DNA from: Prevotellaceae bacterium UBA1746
Lineage (GTDB): Bacteria > Bacteroidota > Bacteroidia > Bacteroidales > Bacteroidaceae
Assembly: GCA_002314875.1 (NCBI GenBank)
Contig: DCHS01000007.1
Coordinates: 45,999 to 109,998, forward strand
DNA: 64,000 bases
Reading direction: 5' to 3'
Shown: one piece after another, positions 34,423 through 42,881 of the stretch
Layout of the letters: the number at the start of each line of letters is the position of its first letter
Position numbering within the stretch: the stretch's first letter is position 1
Made by a program: the position numbers and the translations under genes
The notes under the pieces: model-generated
What the model saw: the letters and a program-made list of their open reading frames with translations, nothing else
Databases searched by the model: none
Told to the model about the DNA's origin: nothing

Positions 34423-34568
34423 AATTTCTGGTCTTTTAGGAATCACCGTTCAAATTTATTTAAATTTGCCCAGTGACGTTTTTTCTTTTTCAACTTGCAA
34501 AAGTACTGCAATTGATGGAAAACACCAAGAAAATACCCTAAAATCTTTCGATTATTCATCAACAGCCC

Positions 34569-34598
34569 TTGGCAACTTCTTCATTTTGCTTAACTTTG
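34569..34598 (+). promoter_or_regulatory. Promoter of the first TonB-dependent receptor
   Basis: TTG at 34569-34571, a 19-nt spacer and TAACTTTG at 34591-34598. The leader of about 50 nt contains a short hairpin CCGGA/TCCGG (34627-34642) just before the ATG. Confidence 0.75.
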
Positions 34599-34654
34599 CA
34601 AGCAAAATCCAAAATGTTCTTATTTGCCGGACGAATATCCGGTGGAGTTTGCCT

Positions 34655-36658
34655 ATGAAAACTATTCTGCTTTTCTCTGCTTCCTGCTGTGTGCTTTCCG
34701 CCCACGGCCAGAGCGAGTTGGCAGATACTCTCCTTCATACGGCAACGGTCTACGCCCATACGGCACGGGCCATGGCTCCTAACCAACAATTGAGCGGTGA
34801 ACGTCTTGAGGCGCTCAACGCTCACAGCGTGGCTGACGCTCTTCGCTACTTCTCTGGTGTCCAACTAAAAGACTACGGAGGTGTCGGTGGTCTCAAAACG
34901 TTGGATATCCGCAGTATGGGCAGTCAGCATATGGGCATTTTCTACGATGGTCTCCAGTTGGGAAATGCGCAGAACGGCCAGATTGATTTGGGTCGTTTCA
35001 GTCTGGACAATATCGAGCAGATTGACCTCTACAACGGCCAGAAAAGTGATCTGCTGCAATCAGCCCACGATTTCGGTACAAGCGGGACGGTCTATCTCCG
35101 AACGAGGCGTCCTACTGGCAATCTGCTTCGCGGAACTTTCCGTACTGGATCTTTTGGCTTAATCAATCCCTCCATTCTTTGGGAACATCGTTGGAACGAG
35201 CGTATTTCTACGAGCGTCAGCAGCGAATACACTTCTTCGACGGGCAAATACGATTTCCGCTATCGCAAGTATTTCCCCGATCATTCGTTAGCCTACGATA
35301 CCACGGCAACCCGCCAAAACGGAGACATCGAATCTCTACGACTCGAGGCTACTGTGTTTGGAAAGACACGCTGGGAAACTCCTGGTGAATGGCATGCTAA
35401 AATATACGGATACCTCTCAGAAAGAGGAATTCCCGGAGCTATTGTGAACAATGTCTGGTATAGTGGTCAGCGACAATGGGACCGCAGTGTCTTTGCTCAG
35501 GGAAACTGGAAACAGCGTATTTCTGAACGTTATAGTTTTCTCGTCAACGGAAAGGTAGCGCACGATTATCTGCGCTATCAGAATCCAGATTCCACGCAAC
35601 TCTATATCGACAATACTTTCCGCCAGGAAGAACTTTATATCTCTGCGGCACACGCTTTCCGTCTTCTTCCCGACATGTCTCTTAATGATATGGATTGGAG
35701 TGCATCGATTGCCACTGACTATCAATGGAATTCTCTCAATGCAAATCTCAATAATTTTGCAGAGCCCCAGCGCAACACCCTGCTTGTCTCTGCAGCAAGT
35801 CGTTTCAGTTGGCAGCGTTGGAAGTTGATGGTAAGTCTTCTTGGCACTCACGCTTTCGACCATACGAAGAACGGGAATTCTTCCCACATCTGCTACACCC
35901 CGGCTTTCTTCATCAACTACGCTCCAGCTCCCGGTCTTTCTCTTCGAACTTTTTTCAAACGGAGTATGCGCCTGCCGACTTTCAACGACTTATATTATAC
36001 AGAGGTGGGGAATAGCAGTCTCCGGCCGGAATATACCACGCAATATAATCTCGGAGCGCTGTACATCAAGGATTTCGAGGGGTGGTTCTCTCATCTCGAA
36101 TTGAAAGCGGATGGATATCTCAACAAAGTCACAGACAAGATCATTGCCGTTCCTAAAGGTTCCGGACAATATCGTTGGATGATGATGAACATCGGAAAAG
36201 TTCTGGCTTACGGTACAGATGTAACGGCACAAGCCGAAATCAAGCCTTCAACGCAATGGAGTTTGGTGGGATGCCTCAATTACGCCTTTCAGCGTGCCGA
36301 AGATCGCACTGATCCTGATGACAACGATCCAAAATTCGGAACTTACAAAGGCCAGATTGCCTATATCCCACAGCATTCTGGCAGTGCTACTGCGACCCTG
36401 CGTTATCGTTTCATCTCCTTGAATTATAGTTTTATCTACGTCGGGGAACGTTATCGGGCATCGTCAAACATTCTTGCCAACTACGAGCAGCCTTGGTACA
36501 CCCATGACCTCTCGTTGGGATTCGACGGAACACATACCCTCCTCCACTCCAAACTTCTTTTCGAAGTCAATAACCTCTTCGACCAGCAATATGAGGTTGT
36601 TCCGAATTACCCCATGCCGGGCAGGAATTACAGAGTTTGCCTGAAATTCTCCTGGTAA
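34655..36658 (+). CDS. TonB-dependent outer membrane receptor (BtuB-like)
   Basis: The receptor has 667 residues; the start is 34655 (MKTILLFSASCCVLSAHGQ, signal peptide). A plug domain spans about 25-140 (SVADALRYFSGVQLKDYGGVGGLKTLDIRSMG is plug-like, with DIRSMG at the usual place), followed by a 22-strand barrel with the final strand ending in an aromatic residue (RVCLKFSW). No carboxypeptidase-regulatory domain is present, so it is not SusC-like; it resembles the BtuB/siderophore group. The ligand is unknown; a cobalamin riboswitch was looked for in the leader and not found. It is monocistronic from a good promoter. Confidence 0.87.
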   Translation: MKTILLFSASCCVLSAHGQSELADTLLHTATVYAHTARAMAPNQQLSGERLEALNAHSVADALRYFSGVQLKDYGGVGGLKTLDIRSMGSQHMGIFYDGLQLGNAQNGQIDLGRFSLDNIEQIDLYNGQKSDLLQSAHDFGTSGTVYLRTRRPTGNLLRGTFRTGSFGLINPSILWEHRWNERISTSVSSEYTSSTGKYDFRYRKYFPDHSLAYDTTATRQNGDIESLRLEATVFGKTRWETPGEWHAKIYGYLSERGIPGAIVNNVWYSGQRQWDRSVFAQGNWKQRISERYSFLVNGKVAHDYLRYQNPDSTQLYIDNTFRQEELYISAAHAFRLLPDMSLNDMDWSASIATDYQWNSLNANLNNFAEPQRNTLLVSAASRFSWQRWKLMVSLLGTHAFDHTKNGNSSHICYTPAFFINYAPAPGLSLRTFFKRSMRLPTFNDLYYTEVGNSSLRPEYTTQYNLGALYIKDFEGWFSHLELKADGYLNKVTDKIIAVPKGSGQYRWMMMNIGKVLAYGTDVTAQAEIKPSTQWSLVGCLNYAFQRAEDRTDPDDNDPKFGTYKGQIAYIPQHSGSATATLRYRFISLNYSFIYVGERYRASSNILANYEQPWYTHDLSLGFDGTHTLLHSKLLFEVNNLFDQQYEVVPNYPMPGRNYRVCLKFSW

Positions 36659-36709
36659 CAAGATTGTTTTCGGAGAAGTTTTTTCGAACTTTCTTCGGAC
36701 CCTTTTCAA

Positions 36710-36793
36710 ATTCGTCCGCGGGCGAATATACATTCGTCGTAGGGCGAATATTCTGTCGTCCGCGGACGAATGTTCATTCGCCCTACGACGAAT
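36710..36793. repeat. Array of four 18-bp palindromic units at 22-bp period
   Basis: The units start at 36710, 36732, 36754 and 36776, each 18 bp with 4-bp spacers. Units 1, 2 and 4 have the frame ATTCG-N8-CGAAT; unit 3 keeps TCG and CGAAT. Unit 4 is the exact reverse complement of unit 2; units 1 and 3 share the palindromic core CGTCCGCGG. The array follows the TonB receptor stop by 51 bp and precedes a promoter at 36923-36954. Its role is unknown: operator array, REP-like element or hairpin cluster. Confidence 0.85.
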
Positions 36794-36922
36794 TTGTTTT
36801 GGCTTGTAGGTAACTGCTACACCGCAAAACGGCTTTTTGCTTTCTCGACCTAGCAAATCATTGCAATTTGAGGTAAAAAATAAATTTATTTTGCATATTC
36901 ACTGATAAAAATGGCTGATTTT

Positions 36923-36954
36923 TTTGCAAATGTAAGAAAAACCACTTACCTTTG
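36923..36954 (+). promoter_or_regulatory. Consensus promoter with no protein gene directly downstream
   Basis: TTTG at 36923-36926, a 20-nt spacer and TACCTTTG at 36947-36954. The next protein gene (37364) has its own promoter 376 nt further on. Confidence 0.65.
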
Positions 36955-36960
36955 CGTCAA

Positions 36961-37126
36961 CTTATTCAGAGTTGGAACCAACAAGGAGTTGAAGGGGCGA
37001 GAAGATTAAATCATGGATATGAAACACACCGAGATACAGTGATGTGAGAAAATGCAGAATCCCATAAAATGATCCAACATCCCTTTTTTCCGAGTCTCTC
37101 CGACATCGGAGTGTTTTGCGTTTTTT
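36961..37126 (+). ncRNA. Possible non-coding transcript after the 22-bp array
   Basis: It is inferred from the promoter at 36923-36954. The span holds only a nine-codon frame (from the ATG at 37013), a weak hairpin CTCC/GGAG near 37098-37112 and a T-rich tract at 37114-37126. The rest of 37127-37306 shows short hairpins (for example TTCTGTT-GTGA-AACAGGAA near 37231) but no gene. It could simply be a long leader of the lipoprotein gene. Confidence 0.25.
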
Positions 37127-37306
37127 CACGCAACAGGTTCCCAACGAAGTTCATTTTCGAGCTTCGAAACTCTGTCTTTCCATTTGCAACTTCTAATAGT
37201 TGATTTTTGATATTCTCTCTCTAGGGGTTTTCTGTTGTGAAACAGGAAGCTCCTTTTTTGCGATTTCCGAACTTTCATTTTCTGTTCAATTTTTTTTGAA
37301 TAAAAG

Positions 37307-37337
37307 TTGGATTGTTCCAAATAAGTCCGTAACTTTG
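37307..37337 (+). promoter_or_regulatory. Promoter of the acidic lipoprotein gene
   Basis: TTG at 37307-37309, a 20-nt spacer and TAACTTTG at 37330-37337, ahead of the ATG at 37364. Confidence 0.65.
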
Positions 37338-37363
37338 CTTTTTGACTAAAGTCAACAAAAAAA

Positions 37364-38098
37364 ATGCAAAAGAAATCTTTTGCCGTTTTCACATTACTGT
37401 TCACATTCACTCTGGCCGGATGCGGTGAAATCGACATTAACGAAATCAAAGACCAGGAAAAGCAAGAACAGACCGCTGATACCGACGATTCTTCCGATAA
37501 TGATGATGAGGAGGAATCTGACAATGATGATACCGACGATCCGAGTAAAGACAACCCTTCTGACAATCAGGACGACAAAGGCGACTCCGGAACTGATACT
37601 GGTACAGACACTGGTTCTGGAACAGAAGACGATTCCGGGACTGGCACTGGTTCCGAAACTGATAGCTCTTCTGAAAATCAATCGATAATGACTTTCACAC
37701 AAGAAGGTCATTTATTAATTGGTGATAGTCTGTACGTGTCTCTCGAAGATTTCAGAACCGTCCACAGCGCCTATTATGCCTCTTCTCCAAACGAAGCAGC
37801 AGAGTTAGCCGGTGCTTATACAGAGAAAGGCCTAGTAGGATGGCACATCCCCACAGAGGGCGAGGCGCGTTTTCTTAAATCAATTTTGGATGATGATTCC
37901 GCCTTCTATGGCAACACCAATCTTCCAAAACTCAACCAAATGCTGTTGAAACGGGATTTGGATGCTATTGATATTGGCAGTCGCTATCTATGTGCCGATG
38001 CCCAAAAGACCTATAGTTTCCTCATCGGTTCAAACATCACCAAGGCAGGAAGTAAAACCACCTACCGAATGAGACTGGTCAAAGAAAAACAAAAATGA
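37364..38098 (+). CDS. Lipoprotein with long acidic Asp/Ser/Thr/Gly linker
   Basis: The protein has 244 residues. The signal peptide ends at a TLAGC lipobox (Cys20). Residues 30-105 are a low-complexity acidic linker of Asp, Glu, Ser, Thr and Gly (DDSSDNDDEEESDNDD, then GTDTGTDTGSG), probably an unstructured stalk. Residues 110-244 form a compact domain with GWHIPTEGEARFLKSIL and YLCADAQKTYSFLIG, ending YRMRLVK, which resembles the DUF1566/Fibrobacter-paralogous type of extracellular domain. Its function is unknown. It is preceded by its own promoter. The coding repeats of the linker suggest slippage-prone DNA. Confidence 0.78.
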   Translation: MQKKSFAVFTLLFTFTLAGCGEIDINEIKDQEKQEQTADTDDSSDNDDEEESDNDDTDDPSKDNPSDNQDDKGDSGTDTGTDTGSGTEDDSGTGTGSETDSSSENQSIMTFTQEGHLLIGDSLYVSLEDFRTVHSAYYASSPNEAAELAGAYTEKGLVGWHIPTEGEARFLKSILDDDSAFYGNTNLPKLNQMLLKRDLDAIDIGSRYLCADAQKTYSFLIGSNITKAGSKTTYRMRLVKEKQK

Positions 38099-38114
38099 AA
38101 TCAAGTTAAGAGAT

Positions 38115-38195
38115 GGTGAAGTCTCTCTTCACTTTGTAACTATTTGTAATTCTTTACACTAACCCCAAAAGTGAAGAGGTGAAGTCTATTTTTGG
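38115..38195. repeat. Dispersed intergenic repeat, copy 2
   Basis: It is bounded by GGTGAAGTCT (38115-38124) and AGGTGAAGTCT (38177-38187), with an inner CTTCACTTT/AAAGTGAAG stem. It shares blocks with 1288-1360 in the same orientation. The part CTAACCCCAAAAGTGAAG resembles 31627-31645 inside the candidate RNA. Confidence 0.6.
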
Positions 38196-38202
38196 ATTTC
38201 TC

Positions 38203-38240
38203 AAAAAAAATAGCGCGGAGGTAAACGAGGACCTCCGCGC
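38203..38240 (-). terminator. Terminator of the second TonB-dependent receptor
   Basis: GCGCGGAGGT (38213-38222) pairs with ACCTCCGCGC (38231-38240). On the minus strand it is followed by a run of eight T. It lies 18 bases after the receptor stop. Confidence 0.9.
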
Positions 38241-38257
38241 GAATAGATTGTTACCGT

Positions 38258-40408
38258 TTAAAAACGGAAGGTTACTCCTCCTATAACCCAGATGCCAGGC
38301 TGACGAATGTAGGAGAAATCGTAGTAGGTTTTGTCTAAAAGATTCTTGCCTTCAACATAAAGAGTATAGTGGTTGGAATTCCAAGACAAACGTCCATCAA
38401 GGATACCATAACTACTGTTGCCACTTCCCGTACGATCGAGCCAGCGATAGGAGAGAGACCATACAAATTCGCCGGCACGAAGACTCGTGGAATGAGCATC
38501 ATTATGATGAATGCGGAAAATTCGGCCATCAACACTGAGAACGACCTTATTGCGAACATACTCCATGGCGTATTTACTCGCAGAAATAGACTGCGGATAG
38601 TTGATATCTTCATGGATATAAGCATATTGAAGACCAATCTTTCGAAGTGGAAAATCTTCTCCCCACACCTGGCGCGGCAGCCAATCGGCATTCAGGCGAA
38701 GGCCCAAATTATCGAGCGTATAATTGCCACTGCGGAAAGTCCATTCGGTAGAAGGTAATTGAACCATCTGACCATCCTCTTCCTTGTAGGTTTCATCAGT
38801 ATAGACCACCCAGTCTATCATATCCGTCTTGTGACTGTAGAACGGACTGAAATCCACAGACAATCCCCTCGTGTTGTAAGCGAATTTCAGACTAAAATCG
38901 TTAGTCTTTTCCGGTTTGAGATTGCGGGTTCCTTCAATACCCTTTCCACTATAATAGAGATCGGTGTAGGTTGGCATGCGAAGAGCCATGTTCCAGGTTG
39001 CATAGAGACGCCAGTGTTCAGAAGGGCGGTAAGCCAAATCAACGCCAGGATAGAAACGCCAGCGATGATCGAGGGCAGTATTCATATTGGCTAAGATACC
39101 AGCTGATAAGGTCCATTGCTGCCAGACCACATTGTGTTCAAGATAAGCAGAGACGTTCGTACGATTAGCACCATATTTATAGATATCCTCTTCTGCGCCC
39201 TCCTTCATTTCCCGAAGTTCTCCCAATTTTGTAGAGCGGATACCTTCATTTCTCATCTCCATACCGAAGGCGGTCTTTCCACCCTGCCAGGCAAACCAGT
39301 TGTTGAGGTTTAAGCCGTAAACATCCACCTGATGGAAATTCTCACCGGCAGGATTTCCTTTGTGCCACTGGTAATGATCATACCAACGATTCCAGGAGAT
39401 TGCAGGTTCGATGTGAAGTCGTCCAGCCTGAGTTTTCAAGCGGAAAGCCCCCATCCAACGCTCATTGCTCTCCCACTGATCCTTACTGGCAGAACCATAG
39501 AATGTATTGGCACCATAGGGTTTGTAACTGTATCCCAACTGATAATCCGCCTGGACATTCTGCGCCAGCAACTGACCTTGGTAAAAAACGCGGGTAGATT
39601 GAAAATCACTGTTTTCCGTAGCACCGTCACTGCGAGTATAGCCTCCGCTCAGCGCATTGAGGGACACCATTTTCCGGGGTGTATTGACTGACAGGGTTAC
39701 ACGGCCTTCACCACCGCCATAACCATACATACCACCATAGCCATGCACCTGGGCATGCCATACGGTATTCTCGTTTTCTGCCAGAGCCTCTGCTTTTTTT
39801 GTGATAATATTGATAACTCCCGTAAAAGCCGAAGTTCCATAAACACGCGCAGCAGCTCCTTCGAGCACTTCTATGCGCTCGATGTCTTGTGCTGTGACAG
39901 GAAAATCTGCCGACAGATGACCCGTATGTGGAGAGGAAATATTGATGCCGTTGAGGAGAATCGTAATTTGGTCAAAAGTTCCCCCATCGACAGAGATGTC
40001 CGTTTGTACACCAAAAGCTCCACGTTGCCGGACATCAACACCAGCGCAAAGCTTAATTACGTCGTTAATACTCGTGACACCCGCAGCCGCGATGTCTTCA
40101 CGACTGAAAGTCATCACCGTTCGAGCGGCAACAGCTGCCGCCATCGGGGCATGGGAAGTGGACACTACCGCTTCACCCAGCCTTAGGTCATCGTCAGAAA
40201 GCGCAAGAGAATCCGCTGATTCGCCTTCCCCAACTGTCATGCGCGTTCCGCTTGCAGAAGCAAGAGCGGGAGCAGCGACAGAAAGAGTAGCCACTGACAA
40301 GACACCGACCTTCACCTCACGTCCCAGTGCCGCAAAGAGACTATATCCTTTGCAAGCAAAGCGGCGAAAAGTAAATTCAGGCCCCTTGTTAGATGATTGC
40401 TTAAACAT
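38258..40408 (-). CDS. TonB-dependent outer membrane receptor (BtuB-like), extended signal region
   Basis: The receptor has 716 residues. The N-terminus is long: a basic segment (FRRFACKGYSLFAALGREVK) precedes the hydrophobic signal core GVLSVATLSVAAPALASA, a pattern common in Bacteroidetes TonB receptors. The plug domain is at about 80-210 (VMTFSREDIAAAGVTSINDV, then LNGINISSPHTGHLS and ERIEVLEGAAARVYGTSAF), then a 22-strand barrel ending GGVTFRF. There is no SusC-type regulatory domain. The substrate is unknown, perhaps corrinoids or siderophores. It is convergent with the acidic lipoprotein and shares the inter-gene repeat region. Confidence 0.9.
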   Translation of the reverse strand: MFKQSSNKGPEFTFRRFACKGYSLFAALGREVKVGVLSVATLSVAAPALASASGTRMTVGEGESADSLALSDDDLRLGEAVVSTSHAPMAAAVAARTVMTFSREDIAAAGVTSINDVIKLCAGVDVRQRGAFGVQTDISVDGGTFDQITILLNGINISSPHTGHLSADFPVTAQDIERIEVLEGAAARVYGTSAFTGVINIITKKAEALAENENTVWHAQVHGYGGMYGYGGGEGRVTLSVNTPRKMVSLNALSGGYTRSDGATENSDFQSTRVFYQGQLLAQNVQADYQLGYSYKPYGANTFYGSASKDQWESNERWMGAFRLKTQAGRLHIEPAISWNRWYDHYQWHKGNPAGENFHQVDVYGLNLNNWFAWQGGKTAFGMEMRNEGIRSTKLGELREMKEGAEEDIYKYGANRTNVSAYLEHNVVWQQWTLSAGILANMNTALDHRWRFYPGVDLAYRPSEHWRLYATWNMALRMPTYTDLYYSGKGIEGTRNLKPEKTNDFSLKFAYNTRGLSVDFSPFYSHKTDMIDWVVYTDETYKEEDGQMVQLPSTEWTFRSGNYTLDNLGLRLNADWLPRQVWGEDFPLRKIGLQYAYIHEDINYPQSISASKYAMEYVRNKVVLSVDGRIFRIHHNDAHSTSLRAGEFVWSLSYRWLDRTGSGNSSYGILDGRLSWNSNHYTLYVEGKNLLDKTYYDFSYIRQPGIWVIGGVTFRF

Positions 40409-40529
40409 GGTTCAAGTTAATAATTAATAGATATGAGTTAAAAGGGCTTCTTTGAAAAAGCCACCTGATTTCTAAGGCTAATTCGCTCAAAATGTGTAGT
40501 CGAGAGCGAAAAAAAGCTGATTTCGACGC

Positions 40530-40537
40530 CAAAGATA
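40530..40537 (-). promoter_or_regulatory. -7 element of the second TonB-dependent receptor
   Basis: The minus strand reads TATCTTTG. The leader would be about 115 nt before the 40408 ATG and shows no recognised riboswitch. Confidence 0.5.
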
Positions 40538-40580
40538 CCATTTTTTTCAAAATCATTGTTATTTTGTGCTACAAAATAGT

Positions 40581-40588
40581 TAATTTTG
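40581..40588 (+). promoter_or_regulatory. -7 element of the CNNM/CBS gene
   Basis: TAATTTTG, with the ATG at 40632 about 37 nt after the expected start site. Confidence 0.5.
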
Positions 40589-40631
40589 CACCGTATTCAC
40601 CAACCGGCATGCAAGACGTGCCTTACAATTA

Positions 40632-41684
40632 ATGGGTCTATTAATCCTAGCAATCTTTTTAACTCTCGCTATTTCTTGTCTGTGTAGTATCCTCGAATCG
40701 GTACTACTCAGCACCACCGTATCTTTTGCCGCTCAAAAAGAAGAGGAAGGTCATAAAATTGCCACCTTGCTCAAACAATACAAAGCTGATATCGACCGAC
40801 CGATTTCAGCTATTCTTACATTGAATACCATTGCCAACACGATGGGTGCTGCTGTTGTCGGTGCGTTGGCAGGAAGTTATTTCGGCAACCAGATTGTCGG
40901 CTATGTTTCCGCCGGGCTCACTCTGGGCATTCTCCTTTTCTCTGAAATTATCCCGAAGACCATCGGTTCAACCTATTGGCGCAGCCTTGCCTTGGGATGC
41001 ACCCGTATCATCCGTATCTTAGTCTTCATCACCTATCCCCTTGTTTGGTGCTTTGAACTCATCACATCATTTATTGGTCCTGATAAAGCACCGCTCTCTG
41101 TTAGCCGTGAAGAAGTCAGTGCCATGGTAAATGTCGGCGTTGAAGAAGGTGTTTTTGAGGCTAAGGAGAACAAGATTATCCAGTCATTCCTCAAGCTCGA
41201 CGAACTGAAAGCGGAAGATATCATGACGCCATCCACCGTTGTAGCAACCGCCATCGAGACGATGACCCTCCGCGAGTTCTACGATGCTGACGATGAGGAA
41301 TTCCATTCTCACAGCCGTATTCCCGTGTACGATGAGGATGAGGAATACATCAAGGGCTATGTGCTCCGTGCAGAAGTTCTCGATGATATTTCTGATGACA
41401 AATTCAAGAAAAAACTCGGCGAACTGCTTCGCCCCATTTTAACCTTCCAGGAAACAGAAAGCGTAAGCGCTATCTGGGAAAAACTTCTCGGAAAAAAAGA
41501 ACATATCTCTGTTATCGTGGATGAGTACGGATCCATGCGCGGTATCGTGACCATGGAAGATGTCATCGAAACCATGTTAGGCGTTGAAATTGTCGATGAA
41601 AGTGATGAAGCTGTCGACATGCAGGATATGGCCCGTGAAAAATGGGAACAGCAGCAGAAGGCACAAGGTCTCGTTGAAGGCTAA
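40632..41684 (+). CDS. CNNM/DUF21-type membrane protein with CBS pair
   Basis: The protein has 350 residues. Residues 1-150 are the DUF21 (CNNM) transmembrane domain with three to four helices and the sequence SEIIPKTIGSTYW, conserved in this family. Residues about 185-330 form a CBS pair: EDIMTPSTVV, SHSRIPVYD, then ISVIVDEYGSMRGIVTMEDVIETMLG. The CorC_HlyC domain that often follows is absent. CNNM proteins export or sense Mg2+ in other organisms; the old name is hemolysin C. In several Bacteroidetes a gene of this type lies beside lptC and ppiD; here those genes are 6 and 14 kb away. Confidence 0.88.
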   Translation: MGLLILAIFLTLAISCLCSILESVLLSTTVSFAAQKEEEGHKIATLLKQYKADIDRPISAILTLNTIANTMGAAVVGALAGSYFGNQIVGYVSAGLTLGILLFSEIIPKTIGSTYWRSLALGCTRIIRILVFITYPLVWCFELITSFIGPDKAPLSVSREEVSAMVNVGVEEGVFEAKENKIIQSFLKLDELKAEDIMTPSTVVATAIETMTLREFYDADDEEFHSHSRIPVYDEDEEYIKGYVLRAEVLDDISDDKFKKKLGELLRPILTFQETESVSAIWEKLLGKKEHISVIVDEYGSMRGIVTMEDVIETMLGVEIVDESDEAVDMQDMAREKWEQQQKAQGLVEG

Positions 41685-41793
41685 AACCGACAACGCTTTT
41701 CTGCAAATACTTTATTTCCCAAAAGGAAAAATCGCCCAAAGAGCATCAAAAAACGATGTTTAACGGGCTTGAAATTATAAAAAAAGTTATTTT

Positions 41794-41822
41794 CGCCAAA
41801 CTTGATGCGCTCAGGTTTGGCG
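41794..41822 (+). terminator. Hairpin between CNNM/CBS and DUF4369 genes
   Basis: CGCCAAACTTGA pairs with TCAGGTTTGGCG with one wobble around a five-base loop; ATTTTG follows. The right arm contains the -33 TTTG of the next promoter, so the terminator and promoter overlap. Confidence 0.65.
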
Positions 41823-41847
41823 ATTTTGAATATATATCGTATTTTTG
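41816..41847 (+). promoter_or_regulatory. Promoter of the DUF4369 lipoprotein gene
   Basis: TTTG at 41816-41819, a 20-nt spacer and TATTTTTG at 41840-41847. Confidence 0.65.
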
Positions 41848-41898
41848 CAGCAGAAATCGTTCAAAACTAATACAGTGGGTTTGTATAATCCCACGTTT

Positions 41899-42711
41899 AT
41901 GATTATGCATAGATTACATTCTTTTCTCTTCGGAGTGCTGGGAATAGCAGCTTTTTCCGCTTGCTCCTCCCAGTATGCTATCGACGGCAACTCAACAATT
42001 GCCGACCTCGACGGGCAGAAACTGTATCTTCGCATAACGAAAGACGGAACGTCTCGTGATCTCTGCCTCGACTCATGCGAAGTTGTTCATGGGTGTTTCA
42101 ACTTCGGTGGTGCCGTTGACAGCGTCGCCATGGTTGAATTGTATATGGGAGACTATCCGATGATGCCGGTCGTTCTAGAAAACGGTCAGTTATTCATCCA
42201 AATGGACAATGCTTCCCAGCAAATCACTGGCGGCCCGCTTAACGAACGTCTGAACGAATTCCTAATGAAACGTTCACGTTGTGAAAATGAGTTGTGGGAT
42301 ATCAACCGTCGCGCGCGTAATATGTTATATGAGGGAAAGAACCTCGAACAGATTGTCGTCACGCTTGATCCCATACGAAATAATCTGCTCACCCGCATCA
42401 AGAATATGGAGACAGACTTCGTCAAGAGCAATTACAACAATGTTCTTGGCCCTGGTTACTTCATTAGAATGTGCGATAATGAATTTGGCTTTCCTTCCAT
42501 GAACGACCAGATTTACGACATTCTTGCTGATGCGCCAGATGCCTTCCTCCACCATCCTTATGTTGCCCATTATCTCCACATGATTGGCACCACTCCCACC
42601 CATTTCAAACAGGAGTGTCTGCGACTGAAGGAAGACAAAATTCTCAATGACTCCACCCTCTCTGACAAGCAGAAGAAAAAGGCTATCAAGAAACTGGCGG
42701 ATGGTCGTTGA
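41899..42711 (+). CDS. DUF4369-domain lipoprotein
   Basis: The protein has 270 residues; the start is ATG 41899 (a second ATG lies at 41905), since the frame upstream overlaps the promoter. A signal peptide with lipobox FSAC is followed by the DUF4369 beta domain (ADLDGQKLYLRI, DSCEVVHGCFNFGGAVDSVAMVEL, with the usual V...G.F.F.G pattern), and the C-terminal half is helical. In other Bacteroidetes this domain forms the N-terminus of TlpA/ResA-like thioredoxin proteins; here the thioredoxin domain is absent, since no CxxC is present. It is anchored in the envelope; its role is unknown. Confidence 0.82.
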   Translation: MIMHRLHSFLFGVLGIAAFSACSSQYAIDGNSTIADLDGQKLYLRITKDGTSRDLCLDSCEVVHGCFNFGGAVDSVAMVELYMGDYPMMPVVLENGQLFIQMDNASQQITGGPLNERLNEFLMKRSRCENELWDINRRARNMLYEGKNLEQIVVTLDPIRNNLLTRIKNMETDFVKSNYNNVLGPGYFIRMCDNEFGFPSMNDQIYDILADAPDAFLHHPYVAHYLHMIGTTPTHFKQECLRLKEDKILNDSTLSDKQKKKAIKKLADGR

Positions 42712-42740
42712 AACCGTAAACTTTAAAGGTAAAACAAAAA

Positions 42741-42779
42741 TTTAGTGCTGATATCGGGAATCCCGACGTCAGCACTAAC
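42741..42779. terminator. Bidirectional terminator
   Basis: TTAGTGCTGATATCGGGA pairs with TCCCGACGTCAGCACTAA. It lies between the convergent DUF4369 and folB genes. On the minus strand it is followed by a T-rich tract. Confidence 0.85.
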
Positions 42780-42780
42780 T

Positions 42781-42841
42781 GTATATGGGTTAAGGAGGTT
42801 ATTGTCGCTATCGCGACGGGTTATGAGGGTTATGAAGTAAC
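42781..42841. repeat. GGGTTATGAGGG-type repeat downstream of folB
   Basis: GGGTTAAGGAGGTTATTG, a small hairpin GTCGC-TATC-GCGAC, then GGGTTATGAGGGTTATG. It is similar in style to the repeats at 953-985 and 8098-8172. Confidence 0.45.
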
Positions 42842-42881
42842 TGATAACCACATTAACCAGCACCGTAAAGTGCAATAGATC

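Noticed and set aside
36710..36793. CRISPR array
   Set aside because: The 4-bp spacers are far too short, the units are palindromic in alternating versions, and no cas genes are present.
37126..37566. 146-codon minus-strand Ser-rich frame
   Set aside because: Its Ser-rich part is the antisense of the acidic linker of the lipoprotein gene; no promoter is visible for it.
40409..40631. Cobalamin riboswitch before the second TonB receptor (and before 34655)
   Set aside because: No B12-box-like sequence or multi-stem fold was recognised in either leader.
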